A stretch of 64,000 nt of DNA from Ziziphus jujuba. Taxonomy: Eukaryota > Streptophyta > Magnoliopsida > Rosales > Rhamnaceae. Of this stretch, positions 1 through 14,410 are shown in pieces. The notes under the pieces are model-generated. The model was not told the DNA's origin. It was given only the letters and a program-made list of their open reading frames with translations, and searched no databases. Each line of letters starts with the position of its first letter. The stretch's first letter is position 1. Both the position numbers and the translations under genes were made by a program. The stretch is from positions 5,856,501 through 5,920,500 of the forward strand of contig NC_083387.1 in the NCBI RefSeq assembly GCF_031755915.1, in the 5' to 3' direction.

Positions 1-381
1 GATTTGGCCTCCATGATACATTGACATAATTACTTTCTAATATCTCTTCGTTCTGTTGACTTTGTGCCTTCGTATTTCTAGTTGGAATAGTATCTTCTTA
101 TTTCTTAGTGAGCTTCTTATACAACGTTTTAAATTTTTTTGCCTTCACCTTTTGGTTTCTTTGTTGGGGTTTGTCGTTTGATGTGTTTGTATGATTTATG
201 CTTGGAACTTGAACCATGTTTTGGTTTCTTTCTTACAAACTTTGTGCTGTACCAGCAAACATATCTAATTCCAGCTATAATTGTTTATCTAATCTATTGA
301 AACTGTTTATTCATATTGTATGTCATACTTTTCTGCTGTGCAAAGGTTCTTCATCTCATTTGTTCTATTCATGTTTTTCAG
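1..381 (+). other. Intron of the myosin gene (3' part)
   Basis: No coding segment is visible before the first myosin exon. The stretch ends in a pyrimidine-rich tract and the acceptor TTTTTCAG at 374-381, directly before the codons for [11 protein letters not shown]. The upstream motor-domain exons must lie outside the window. The short reading frames here are chance. Confidence 0.75.
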
Positions 382-2476
382 ATTGGCAAAACAAAGGTTT
401 TTCTTAGGGCTGGCCAAATGGCAGAGCTGGATACACGTAGAAGTGAAGTTTTAGGAAAGTCAGCTAGTATTATTCAGAGGAAAATTCGGTCTTACTTGGC
501 TCGGAAAAGTTTTGTCTTGCTGCGTCGGTCTGCAATTCAGATTCAATCTGCTTGTAGAGGTATGCAATTTTATTATTTATGGAGCTTCTAACTTATATAT
601 CAGTACTAACTACAATGGCATTGAGATGCCTCTGTATTGCTTGTGAGAGATTCTTCTTTTACATTTTGATCTATGAGCAGGACAACTTGCACGGCAAGTT
701 TATGAGGGCATGCGCAGAGAAGCTTCCTCACTGATGATCCAGAGAGATTGGCGCATGTATACTGCTAGAAAAGCCTACAGGGAAATACATTGCTCAGCCG
801 TTTCCGTTCAGACAGGTATGCGTGGTATGGCTGCTCGCAATGAGTTACGCTTCAGGAGGCAAACTCGAGCAGCAATTATCATCCAGGTAAAACCATTATT
901 TTCTGTAACATGGAAAATACTTTCTTGAGATTTCAATTATATCACCTTGAACATTTTGTCTGCCGTTGGCTAAACAACTCCCATGCCTTTCTGTTGCTTA
1001 AATGGTTCAAACTCTCACTTAATATTCTCCGGGTATTTGTATATTTTGGTTATTTGCTGCAGAGCCAATGTCGCAGATACTTGGCACGACTGCACTATGT
1101 GGAGATAAAGAAAGCAGCAATTACCACACAGTGTGCATGGAGAGGAAGAGTTGCTCGTAAAGAATTGCGGAAGCTTAAGATGGTGATAATCTTTCTTTAT
1201 TTTCCTCTATGCCTCCTTTCATCATATTTAATGCTGTAGGACAACCTGGGGGAAGTGTCAAGTTTATTGGTATAATTTCTTATAAAATGGATTACATAGT
1301 TCTTGTAGCCCTAAGTTCTTCAACACAATCTTTGGAGAGGTTAATAATTTTTTAATTTGGTGTCTGGAGTACAACAAAGGTTGGCATTTACCAAAAACTG
1401 CAACTTGCTTGACCTCTGTACTAAGTTATTTGTAATGCTGATCCAGATTAGTTAATAATCCCTAATCAATTTGCATCTTAGCCATGCGCATCATCTCCAT
1501 AGTCAAATATCACCCTTCTATCTTCCTGGTTATGGAAAGTGAATACATTAGTTTACTTCTATTTGAGACCCCATTAACATTTTTTCATCACCACTGTTAA
1601 GTTTCATCTTTCACTACCATACTCCCTACAGTAACATGGACTCCGGCTCTTTTTTACTCTCTCTCTCTCTCTCTCTCTCATGTGCTCAAACACATGCACA
1701 CACTAGCTTCATACTTTTGCATCCTCTGACTAAAGATACTTAGCATAACTCTCCTCGGTTTGTCATGGGTCTCACCTGCATCCATTTTCCTCGCTAACTT
1801 ATTTTTTCTCCATCATACTTGAGACCACATATCCCATATTGCTTCAATTTTCACAAGATAATGCAATCAGAACTTGTTTTCGTTTTAAATTAGGATAGTA
1901 CACTCATAAACGTTTTGTAGTTATTTGAATTCCCTACTACTAGAACTGGAACAAAAGTTTATCTTTGCTTTTTGGGGTTACTTAATTCAACAGCAAATTA
2001 TATTGGAAAGAGAAATACTGCTTCATTGATCAGTTGCCATTAATGGTTGCAACTCTTAGAGCAGCATCATGTTAATGGGGTCTACAATGTTAAATTTTTT
2101 TCAAAGAAAAAGTATTTTGGCATATATCTGCTATTATTATTTTTATAACAATAATATATATTTAATTTTCATCTAACATTTTCTTCTTTGACAGGCTGCT
2201 AAGGAAACTGGAGCTCTTCAAGCTGCGAAAAATAAATTGGAAAAACAAGTAGAAGAATTGACATGGAGATTACAATTGGAGAAACGCATGAGGGTATGGT
2301 TGAGTTCATTTGAGTTTGCTAAGTTATTGCTTGTTGGGTTTATCTGACTTGCAGCTAGGTAGCTTAAGTTCTTTCTATCAAAATGTTCTTTGTTATTTTT
2401 TGACTCATGTTCTTGGCTGGGTGAATTATTACAATACCTTGCTGTTGTCTGTCAATTCAATTTAATATTTTGCTCA

Positions 2477-2514
<38 letters not shown>

Positions 2515-5500
2515 TGTGCATGCACGATGTGTGCTAATTTAGTATTATGAAAACCTAAGACATAACTAATGAGTATTATGAAACGCTAAAACGTAACTAT
2601 TATACATAATAAGTTTCACATACACTCATACACCTGTGTATATGTATGCTAATGAGTTTTAAAAGCTAAGGCGTAACTATCATACATAATAAGTTTCATG
2701 TGTGCTATATGTAGTCTGACTTGGAAGAAGCTAAGACACAAGAAAATGAAAAGCTACAGTCTGCTTTGCAAGAGATGCAGATTCAGTTTAAAGAAACCAA
2801 GGCACTGCTTGAGAAGGGGCGTGAGGATGCAAGAAGAGCAGCAGAAAAAGTCCCCATTATACAGGAGATTCCAGTTATTGACCATGAAATGTTGGAAAAA
2901 CTAAACAGTGAAAACGAGAAACTCAAGGTGAGGAGGCCAAAAATGTAGAATTTACTGTCTGCAAGAACTTGTGTGCATATCTATTTTTTTAGGACATGTT
3001 AAATTGGGCGCATATCTATTGGCTGTTATATTGCTTTATAAAATATGTGCAGGTTATGGTGAGTTCACTGGAAAAGAAAATTGATGAAACAGAGAAAAAG
3101 TATGAAGAGGCTAACAAAATTAGTGAAGAAAGGTTGAAGCAAGCTTTGGATGCTGAATCAAAAATCATTCAGTTAAAGACTGCCATGCAAAGGTCCTATT
3201 AAAATTCTTTTCTTGGAATGGAACACAGAATAATTGGAATGTTTTGCATGCATATTGTTCAAAATGCAATTAGCCATGTCTGCTCTCTCTTCCCCCTTCC
3301 AGTTTCATTAATTTATTTTGTTGCAATCGTTCTTATTTCTATTAACAGGCTTGAAGAAAAATTTTCTGACATTGAATCTGAAAACCAAATTCTTCGGCAT
3401 CAATCATTAAACACACCTGTTAAAAATACATCAGGGCATCCACCAACTCATCCGCCAACTCCTGTAACTCCGGTAATCCTTTAGTGCTTCAACCTGTGTA
3501 TATCAGGGCATCCCCCAACCATCACTGTCTCCTTCTTGTTCATTGTAAATAAAATTTGTATTTTTTCTGTTGCAGAGTATGGAAAATGGTCATCACATGA
3601 TTGACGAGAACAGGGCCAATGTAATTTACTGCTGTGACATTTTTGTTATATATATATATATATAAATATTTATTTTAAAGTAAATTATTATCATACTTGT
3701 CAATGTCATTATGGTCATTGAAAAGAGTAGAATCTGCAGGAACCACAAAGTACCACACCAGTCAAGAAGTTTGGCACTGAATCTGATAGCAAGTTGCGGA
3801 GATCCCTCATTGAACGTCAACATGTATTTTCTCCAAACGCTAAAATGAACTTGTTGTATTATTTTCACCCAGTTAAGAATTGTAGATCATCCATGTTTAA
3901 CATCACATTCTGCTTTTGTTACAGGAGAATGTTGATGCTCTTATCAACTGTGTTGTGAAAAACATAGGATTTAGCCAAGGAAAGCCTGTTGCGGCCTTTA
4001 CCATATACAAATGTCTTCTTCATTGGAAATCTTTTGAGGCTGAAAGAACTAGTGTTTTTGATCGTCTCATTCAGATGATTGGTTCTGAAATTGAGGTAAC
4101 TGGACCTCTCTGTTGCTAGCAGCTGCCTGTTTGATGTATATTTTTTGGAGTTTTCTTATTTATATTGTGCTCCTGATAAGATTGCTAATAAGATCATAAT
4201 TACAGAATCAAGATAACTTTGATCACATGGCTTATTGGTTATCAAACACATCTGCATTATTGTTCTTACTTCAACGAAGTTTGAAGGGTGCTGCTGCCAC
4301 TGGTGCAACTCAACATCGGAAACCACCCCAGCCAACATCTCTCTTTGGGAGGATGACTATGGTATTTAGATTTCTAAAATACATTATGTTTCTCTTCTTA
4401 TGCTCTGATTTTCCTTTAATTATGACATGATTTAATGCGTATAATGTAATATTAATTTCGTAAATTGGTAATTTACATGCAGGGTTTTCGATCATCCCCT
4501 TCATCTGCAAACCTTCCTGCACCTGCATTTGAGGTCGTTCGCCAAGTAGAGGCCAAGTACCCAGCATTGCTTTTCAAGCAGCAGTTGACAGCTTACGTGG
4601 AAAAAATATACGGAATCATTCGAGATAACTTGAAGAAGGAGTTGTCATCATTGCTTTCATTATGTATCCAGGTACACTGAAATTCTTAATTAATCCAACG
4701 ATAATGGGGATTGATAAACTTTTATTGTCTTTGATATTCGTATTTCATTTTTGTATGAATAACTGAATGATTCTCTGGTGAGTTTTGGGCATTTGGGAGT
4801 TCTTCTGCATAAGTGTCATTCTTCTTTTTCTTCTGAAATTTTAAATTGTTTCATGTGGAACCTGTTCTGCTGATAATTAGGCACCAAGAACCTCCAAAGG
4901 AGTACTAAGATCTGGGCGCTCGTTTGGGAAGGATTCTCCTACCAGTCACTGGCAGACCATTATTGAAAACCTTAGCACTGTCCTTAGCACATTGAAAGAA
5001 AATTTTGTGAGAAAATTTTATTATATCTTAAAAACATTGAACTTGTATAATTCTACACATTTCGACCTCATTTCGAAGCATTAATAATCATGTTTGTTGT
5101 GGGTGGAATGGATTCAGGTGCCTCCTATTCTTGTCCAGAAGATCTTCACCCAGACTTTCTCATATATTAATGTGCAGCTCTTCAATAGGTAATCACCATT
5201 TCCTTTTCACAATTTCATGAAATTATGCTGTAAAGGTGACTTATTTCAGAACTTTTGATGCTTTTGCAGTCTTCTTCTACGGCGTGAATGTTGTACATTC
5301 AGCAATGGAGAGTATGTGAAAGCTGGACTAGCTGAGTTGGAACTCTGGTGCTGCCAGGCAAAAGAAGAGGTAATTTATTTTTACAACTTATTGAATTTAA
5401 ATTTGGAAAGTTCAATGTTGGTCTGCATTCATGATTCGTTACCATCATTTACAGGGCACTTGATCATTTACTTGTTCTTCTACATTCATTTCTTGGTTTG

Positions 5501-5990
5501 CAGTATGCAGGTTCTTCTTGGGATGAACTAAAGCATATAAGGCAGGCTGTTGGCTTCTTGGTATGTTTGTGTTCTCCTTTCTTTTATTGCATTGGTGTCT
5601 ATATGGTCATAGTTGAATAACATCTGTCTCACATTCCCACTCACCTGTTTCCAAAACAACATAATTGTTGAAACTTTATCTTATTGATCTCTTTTTAAGT
5701 TGTTGAAACATAATTGTGTTCTCCTTTCTTTTATTGCATTGGTGTCTGCATTGCTGCTTGATTATTAAATGTGAGTAGTTTTAATTCCATGCGATGAAGT
5801 ATAGTTTCCCATGGATGGTCACTTAGTTTTATTCTTTTGGAATATTTTATGCTAGCAATGTATTCGAGCACAAGTTATTAGGTTCAGGAAAATCATTATT
5901 TGAATATTTAGTTCTGTTCTTTGGTTAATGAATTACAATGGTCTATTTATGCTTGTGCTATAAAAGAGGCTTGGAAATCTTTAATGAGGA

Positions 5991-6021
<31 letters not shown>

Positions 6022-6023
6022 TG

Positions 6024-6055
<32 letters not shown>

Positions 6056-7347
6056 TACACACACGTGGTTAGCACATTTGTGTAGCAGTATTTGTACTGA
6101 CATCGAGCTTCCTTGATTTGCACTACTCTTAATCCGCAGGTTATACATCAGAAGTATAGAATTTCGTATGATGAAATCACCAATGATCTGTGCCCTGTAA
6201 GTATCTCTTGTTCGTTTGCAGATAAATTATGTGCTGCTAGAGTTGGACTATTAATTCATCATAGTAGTAGGCTAGTAGCCCTTTTTCAAGCATTATTGAG
6301 AAAAAAGTTTCAGTAGTCCAAAATAATATCATATTCCTACCTAGGGTTCCTGTCTATGTGTACAAAAATATGAACTGTTTAGTGTGTATTTGTTTATTTT
6401 TCTCCAAGTAGCATTTTGGTGGTCGGGATTCCTCTAATGTTTGCTTAACTTCAGTAATTTAAGTGGCACATTTGCACGCATTCAAACATATGCACACAAC
6501 ATATTCACACCTTCTCTCTGTTTCTCTCTCACACACTGCATATTTGGTTTCTTCAGATCCTTAGTGTTCAGCAACTGTATAGAATATGCACTCTGTACTG
6601 GGATGACAACTATAATACACGAAGTGTATCTGGAGATGTAAGTTAATTTACAACAATCTCTTATCTACGGTGGTATTTAGATTCACAATGTTCCCCATCG
6701 AATTCAATGCTTAGCAACCAATATTTTATCATTTTTCAGGTCATTTCTGGTATGAGAGTACTCATGACAGAGGACTCCAACAATGCTGTTAGCAATTCCT
6801 TTTTGTTGGATGACAATTCTAGGTGAGCTTTTTTCTCTGGTCATAAATGCTCTGTTTGTTACGCTAGAAAAGGAGATGCCATGAGTAATTGATAGACCTA
6901 TATAAAGGACAATGAATTATATAGATATTTGAGATTATTGTTTTTATTTTTATTTTTTTGAGAATAAGCCTTACTTCATTTTCTGTTTTATAATTATTGA
7001 TCTGTGTGCATGCTTGTATCAACAGTATTACAATCATATACATATGTTGACACACATATATATATATATATATAATCTGTATTTTTATACGTATGCTAAT
7101 AATCTCCTACTTTTGATGACACTGTTTGTTATGCTTCATACGGTCAACTCAATAGTAGATGTTCCAAGAAAAACAAAAAACTAACAAAAATGTATTGCAT
7201 TTTGAATTGCAACTAATCGGTGCTTCTTACAGCATTCCCTTCTCGGTGGATGACCTGTCCACTGCAATGCAAGAGAAGGAATTCTCAGATGTCAAACCAG
7301 CAGATGAACTCATTGAGCATCCAGCCTTCCAATTTTTACAAGACTAA
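382..7347 (+). CDS. Class XI myosin heavy chain, C-terminal part (20 exons)
   Basis: Actin-based motor that drives organelle movement and cytoplasmic streaming in plant cells; the part seen is the end of the motor, the lever arm and the cargo-binding tail. Exons: 382-559, 681-886, 1063-1182, 2195-2293, 2715-2927, 3053-3192, 3349-3472, 3576-3620, 3740-3823, 3925-4095, 4206-4361, 4483-4671, 4881-5006, 5118-5188, 5270-5369, 5504-5560, 6140-6196, 6557-6637, 6740-6822, 7233-7347. They join in frame to 804 residues plus stop. The first residues [11 protein letters not shown] are the converter/IQ junction. About six IQ repeats follow ([22 protein letters not shown] and similar), then an E/K-rich coiled coil (about residues 165-380). 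The DIL/globular tail starts near [20 protein letters not shown] and runs to the end. The C-terminus [13 protein letters not shown] resembles the MYA2/XI-2-like branch more than XI-K or XI-1; that subclass call is an inference. The head is missing only because of the window edge. Confidence 0.95.
2480..2511. repeat. (CA)n microsatellite in a myosin intron
   Basis: About 15 uninterrupted CA units inside the intron between exons ending at 2293 and starting at 2715. It is followed by imperfect duplications of a segment containing CATACATAATAAGTTTCA (near 2602 and 2682). Confidence 0.9.
5994..6064. repeat. Compound (TC)n / (CA)n microsatellite in a myosin intron
   Basis: A TC run (5994-6021) is followed by GCACGCGCG and a CA run to about 6064, in the intron between 5560 and 6140. 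The CT part lies about 120 bases upstream of the acceptor, so it is not the branch-site pyrimidine tract itself. Confidence 0.9.
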
Positions 7348-10300
7348 GGCTGTAAGCTCTATTATGCTTTTCTTGTGTTTTGTCAAAGATAGACGGTAAT
7401 TCTTTAGTAATTGCATTGGTTATTGTAAATCTTTTTTTCCCTTTTCCTCTATTTTATCCTGTACCTATGCCCCTGCTGTAAAATTATTTATTAATTCTTT
7501 CGTTTTTGGAAAATCCAAGGGGCAGCAGTATATCTCGAGTGTGTATTCTTTTTTTCTTTTAATGTGTTTTTGTTATGCCATTTTGAGCAGCAAATTTTAG
7601 GGAGGTAGGAAGACTATTGTTTCGTTGTTTGGTGGCTGAGGTATTGCACTCGCCAGTCAATTTTTGTTGTACAAAAGTAAACAATATATGTAAGCAAGAA
7701 AAACAATATTTTTGAGAAATTTTTGGTCATATGCAATCATATTTGATTTTGATGGTTCGTTTACAATTATAATTATTCTTGTGCTTCTTGACTTGACGGT
7801 GCAATGAGAGGAAACAATTCGCAGCCCTTTTGAGTCTTTGTTCCTATTCACCTGGAAAGGAATAGTAAGAGAAAAATAGAAAAATCTAAACACGGTTCTG
7901 TGAGAAAAATTATTACTCTTTTTACAGTCTTAAAACATTTGAAAACTAGCATGTAAAATATAAATGGTTAAACTAATTCGAAATTGAATTGCAATATTTA
8001 TTGGATATTTATTGGATCAACTAGATAATGCTAATAGATAAATCTTGAATAAGAACAGCTATAACTGACTCGGACAATAAATGAATGCAAGGTTTTTATC
8101 TTTTTAATTTTTTGGTCCTCGAACCAAATCAATCTTGATCAGAAATTTAGAGCACAAGTACCTTGGAAACCATGAGGTATTTCACATGGGACTAGCTGAA
8201 ATGCCTTTCACAATAACCTCGTCGACCACAAGAATGTCTTGATCTCTAGGGTCTAGACCTTGGACCATTAGACCAATACTGGACCATTATCTATGAACTA
8301 TATCTACAAGGGCAAAACCGGTACAAGTGTAGTCCATTAAACTAGATCAAATTTTTTAGCTGTCCAATAGCTTTTAAAGGTCTCTCAGTCGGCAAGTGTT
8401 CGTACAAGTGGCAATTAATATTTGGTCCAAAAAATTGCAAAATTGGGCCCTATCCACAAAATTGGTTTGGAGTTGCATATAAACGGGATAGTTGTAGACA
8501 GACTTGGAAAGCGTTCCAAAATGGGTCCATGTGGGTAGGCCTGAAGGTTCACCTGACTAAGCCATTTTTGCACTGTGATTTTTGGTCCATCGTTAAGGTC
8601 CCCTACCTTTAATTTCTCTCTCTTTCTCTTTCTTTTTTTTTTTTTTTTTTTTTTTTTTGGCCCCTCCATCTCTCTCAAATCCCACATAGACATTTGGAGG
8701 TTTGACAGAAGTCACCGAACCATATAATACCCACATGCATCATGCGCCTATACGGTACGTTGGGTCCATTTTTCAGGCCGTGAATAGCATTGGCAATGGG
8801 GCCAATTATTCATATTGATCATGTTATTTATTTTTGTTATTTTTCTTTGTCCATTGTATTCCACATTCATAAAGTCTGACTTTTGTGCATATTTTTATAT
8901 TGAAGAAAACGTTTTAGTCAAACTAGTTTTAATTGGTACAAATTTTGGTAATGGTTGACATTTTGTTTTGTAGCCAAATTGCAATAGGAGAGGAAAGAAA
9001 CCAAAATTTCAACGCTTTAAGAAGATGAGAATGAAATGAAGCCTGTTTCTCATTGTCCTTGGCTCGCTTTCTATTCTATATAGCTTTAATATATATTTTT
9101 TAGATCGTGGAAGATTGCCAAAATAATTAGGGGACCATTGCAAAACACTTTTAATTCGAAGTAGTTAGCAAGAAATTATAAACGAAGACTAGTACCATAG
9201 GAAACAATCTGTGGTAAAAAATGGATTTATAATAATGTGTGAATAATTTCTTTAGTTACAATTTAAATTTTCCAATTTTCTAAAAAGATGTTACACGATC
9301 TAAGTGCTAAAGTCCATTCAGAATAGTGTAGCAACAAAATCACTTTCCTTGGTATTAATAATTTTGAATGTGAGTTCTCATATCAAGCCAAAAGGACCTA
9401 TCTAAAAAACTTATAATTGACACCCTTTATCCTATTTCATTCAAAATAACAATGCAACCCCTTTATCCTTTCTTTTCAATCCAAAAATAAAAATAAAAAT
9501 AAATAAAAGAAGAATTAGATAACAAGTTCCATCATTGTCATCACATTCGCAATCATATATCTATCTCAATATTTAATCTCAAATTGTATTATATGGTTGA
9601 ACGGTTCTGATGAAAGAATTGATGTGTGTCCAATAATATCAGATATATACAGAAAGTCATTTTTGCAAGGCTATGCAGCCGACTTCCCTTACATATATTA
9701 TAAATCATCACCCTCTTAATCTGTCTAATCAAAAAACTATATGAAAGTTTTGTGGTGTTGAATCAAAGTATATATTTAGAGAAAGGTATTGATAGTTCTG
9801 AATATTTGTGGGCTTTTGATTTTTAATCATATATGTAGAGAGAAGGTCACGATCTCAAATCAAATCAAATATAATGCAACCTAATTTTATTGATGCTTCC
9901 AATATATATACCGACGAAATTAAGCTAGAGGTAGAGCTTCATTTTGAAGCACCTACTTTCTGGGTTCAGGTCCATTTTGCTCTTTTTTGCTGCAGTTTCA
10001 GTGTTGAGTTTGCAAACTTTTCAGCTAACCATGCATTTACATGAAACTTAATTATAAGCAATAAACTAAGCTTTTGTATCTACAATATGTTTGTGTAATT
10101 TTGGAATAAATATGTGTTGGAAATTGGAAGTGATTTATTTTTAGTTTTGTAGGATTTGATCAGTTGGGCAGGTTTATATAATTGAGAATATGATCAGAAT
10201 GCCAGTGTTTGGAAAGACAAATATCAGGCTTGACTCCTATTTCATTACCAAACAGAAAACTTTGGTGTACTAATAATTTGAGTCCCATATAAAGTGTACC

Positions 10301-10929
10301 TTTTCTAGTTTGGAAACTTTCTCTTTGAGTGATTTAGGTTGGTTTTTGTCCTTAGCCAAATGTCGCTCTTCTTTTGTGGAGAAGAAACTGATGCTTGACA
10401 GCTAACGAGCCAGTGAAATTTTGACAAGTGTGAAGCAAAATCTTATGTAATCGATACGCTGAAAATGAGAGGAACAGTCTCTACCTATATATATATTTGG
10501 TTTTTCTTTTTGTGAATTTTCATTGAAATATATAATATGGTTATGGAAGCCTTTATTTATAGTATGTTCGAGATTTTTTTTGATTAATCTTTTTCTCTTT
10601 TTTACAAAATTTTCGATTCTCTTGAGTTTTTATATACTTTTCTCTTTGTTACAAATTTTCCATTTTCTCATTTTTTGAAACTCAAATGTTTTTATTCATT
10701 CATGAGGCATGTTTTGAAACTACTGCATATTAGCATTTTGAAAATTTATGTTTACTTTGTCACATCAACACAAAATTACAGCGAAAGAAATAGAAGTCCA
10801 AAAATACATCACTTGGTCGCAGTCAATGGTAGCAAAGGATTATCATTGCTATTGCATGCGAGTTAAATATTATTAATAATAGGTTAGAAGTACAACTTGA
10901 ATAATATACCACGAACATGAAGAAATAGT

Positions 10930-10931
10930 GA

Positions 10932-10970
<39 letters not shown>

Positions 10971-10975
10971 GTGTG
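10930..10975. repeat. (AT)n(GT)n microsatellite
   Basis: An AT run passes into a GT run, the common pattern of a mutated dinucleotide array. There is no gene nearby. Confidence 0.9.
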
Positions 10976-11550
10976 CGAGGAATCAGTTTGGTCAAAAATT
11001 GAGGATCATAGATGATGGTTTGGGAAGTATCTATTTGCACATGTTATTAGTTTGGTAACTCAAATTATTTTTACTATGAAAAAGAAATCTAAATTTGACT
11101 ATTTTCTTGTTTAGGGTCGGATTAGCGTCCAAATATTCTAAATTATAATTTAAATTATATATCCATGTGGTCTCATGTGTTTCCACAGATTTCTCTTTGA
11201 TTCTTAAAATAGTCAAATTGGTGGATATGTGACGTAGTGGTAAGCATCTAATAATATATATTTGGTCATGTTCTTGTTTTCTTTGGTAAACCCTTCTTCA
11301 TGTTCTCAAAAATATTCAATTCCTTATTTGAGATTTATATGTTTGTGCAAAATATTTATGTCTTTGCAGTTATTATCGTTATTTAAGTCAGTTAAGACTG
11401 TTCCTCATTAGCTTTATTCTCCGCCATCTATAACAATACGTACCAATACGTTCGGTCCAATTAATTAGTTAATTAATTGATTATTTTTTTCGATCTTAAA
11501 TTTTGATGACGAATTAAATGCTAAATTCTTATACATCAAAGGTCTCGCCA

Positions 11551-11587
<37 letters not shown>

Positions 11588-12325
11588 AAGGATTAAAAAC
11601 AAAAAAGATTGAAAGTAAATAAAAAGGGACTCTCCAAATTGTATATATTTATATGTAAGAAAAAACACTCGGGCACATAGAAAAATGAAATTACATGCAT
11701 AGAACTTAATTTTAAAAATAAAAATCCGCAAATTAATGATATAAAGAAACTAATTATTAATTTTATTTATATGTCTTAATTTATATAATATTCATATTTA
11801 TTATTAGTAATTACTCGAACTACACTCCAAGTATTGAGCTAAACCGTTGACTTTGCCAAGTGACTTTTTTTTTTCTTTTTTTTTTTCTTTTTTTTTCCTG
11901 AGAAGCAAGTGATCACTCTATCTGACTCATTTAAGTTTCCTTTTATATCGACAAAACTTTCCCATTTTAAACGATCTTGACTTTCTACTTCTGGAAAGTA
12001 ATGGAGAGTAATAAACCCAATTTTCAGCTGGGTCACATGGATTTCAAATATTTTGAATCAAAATCTCATTAAAAAATTTAGTTTAATTTGGACGGTTAAG
12101 ATCATTTTGAAGCAAATATATTTGTGTCCAGTCATCAGAAGCAGTTCAGCATCAAAGCCGTGACCGTCCTTAGATTATGCCTGCTATCATCCATGTGATG
12201 TATGTGCACCAAAATTAATATCATAAACTCGTTACAAATAAAAAAAATGCATTTAAACTTTATATTAAAAGTTATTTAAAAATATCCTAATTTCGTCTAG
12301 TTTTTCAAGGAAAAAAGTAAGGACG

Positions 12326-12360
<35 letters not shown>

Positions 12361-14366
12361 CCTGTGCAACTGACTAGCTACTTGTAGCAGCTAGCTTTAT
12401 TGATGGAGATGAGGTGGTAATGTGCATGAATCTTCTTGCACCTAAAACAACCACGTAGCTCTTACACATTTTGAAGTTCCAACTCCTTTGCTTTCTCCCA
12501 AAAACACCTTGAGATTCCAACACAAAATTTAGAATTAGATCGTCATTCAGAGAATTGTGTTGGGGAATACATAAAATATTATTTTGTGTTTAATAATGTT
12601 TGAGAAACATATGTAAGAGTGAAACACATATATATTTCCTTCAAATTGGTATAGCATTATTTGCACATGGTAAGCATGTTGTATCCCCAAATCAAATGTA
12701 AGGATCAAAATTGCTATTTCTACATATATCATATTAAGGTTGATATTAATTCTATTGCTTCTAAATTAGCCATAAATTAATAACCTGACTGGATAGTTAA
12801 ATTAATTAACCCTACTTAAAGAATATTTTCAAATGGGTAATATTAGTCAAATCATAAGTCGAAATACTAATTAAGATAAATATTATTAGTCAAATTAAAG
12901 TAACACCTATATGTATATAATCAATTACCAAAATGTGCGAGCTAGCTAGGGATATATATATTCATCATTATTATTAAAATTCCATGCAACATGTATAGGA
13001 TTGGATAATCAAGAAAATCTCTTTGACGCACATCTCATAAGGACCACCACATGTTCATCTCTCTAATAATCACTCTATTTAAACAAAGACCTCATTTGAA
13101 CTCTCTCTCTCTCTCTCTCTTACCTACTTGGAAGACTAAACCTATTTATATAAATATATATATATATATATATACACATTTGTGGAGTTTGATGGATTCG
13201 TGCTATTAACATGGAAGGGGGCGGCACCTTGGAGGAAGAGAAGGACAATACAAAAATTTCACATAAAAAAGGAAAAAAAAAAAAGAAAAGAAAAAAAAAA
13301 AGTGAGATGCCACATGCAGGAATTTGGTTGCGCCAGGTGCATTGATTCTAACATGGTATCTAGATGACTAATTAGGCGAAGAGAATAGATAGCTTCTATT
13401 TTCATTCAAACTGTTTTACCGACCTCATCATCCGAATATAGCCGTTGGGATGTGTTCTAATAAATGAAATAAATGAAGGAATAAGAATATTTATTTATAT
13501 TTTAAATAAAAATTATATTTATAGCCTAGCTAGGTGAGTAAAATAAAATGGGAATAATATACATACACCAAGAGAATGAGGTCAGCCACTTCCAAAGCTC
13601 AAATGATTTAGAATATTAACTAACACCCTCTCACCCCACATGAACTGGGTATTCTTCCCTCCATTATTTCACATAAACTAGTCCATGTTCTCCACCATGT
13701 GACTGACAATTTTACGAATAATATTGTTTTGGGATCCTTATAACTCAATGTTTTTCATCCATCCCATGGTTTTCTGGGTGATTCCAATAGCTTCCTGAAA
13801 GATATCTAATCTTTTTGGTGTGTCATCCTAGCTACAAGGAGATCAAAACATTAGTTGGCGTTTTCTCTTTGCTTCCTCAATCCTTACTCCTCAATCCTAA
13901 TTCCAACTAACACTAGGTATATGTAAAATTCATGTAGCATGTATATATATATATATATATTAAATTACGATTTCACCCTCAATTAAATTAGTATCAAGTT
14001 ATGTACATATATATTAGCTATGGTTTTTCAAACTATATGTAAATTAATTTCTCCATTGGTTAAGTGAGTTTATATTTAGGATCTAATTAAGTCAATGTCC
14101 AATGTGGATAATGAACTATATTTTGTAGCTTGTGTGGACTTACCCTATTTATGTCCAAAACAGAGTAATGGATAATGCCCCTAGTTTAATTATAATTTTC
14201 ATATTTTCTTTTCTTATTTTTTTTTCTTTTCTCTCCACATTTGTGGTAACATTAATAATTAAAAACCCAAATGAGAATTATTGTATTTTGATGGAAATTT
14301 TGGAACAAACCCTCTCGTCAAAGATGACATTTAATGCACTTTATTCGTTAATATAGTTAGACCACA

Positions 14367-14368
<2 letters not shown>

Positions 14369-14409
<41 letters not shown>
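14369..14409. repeat. (AT)20 microsatellite
   Basis: About 20 uninterrupted AT units in intergenic DNA. It is one of the longest AT arrays in the window and likely to vary in length. Confidence 0.9.

Positions 14410-14410
<1 letters not shown>

Noticed and set aside
8415..8693. 92-codon minus-strand frame with a poly-Lys run
   Set aside because: The Lys run is a poly-T tract read backwards; the rest has no family character or splice context.
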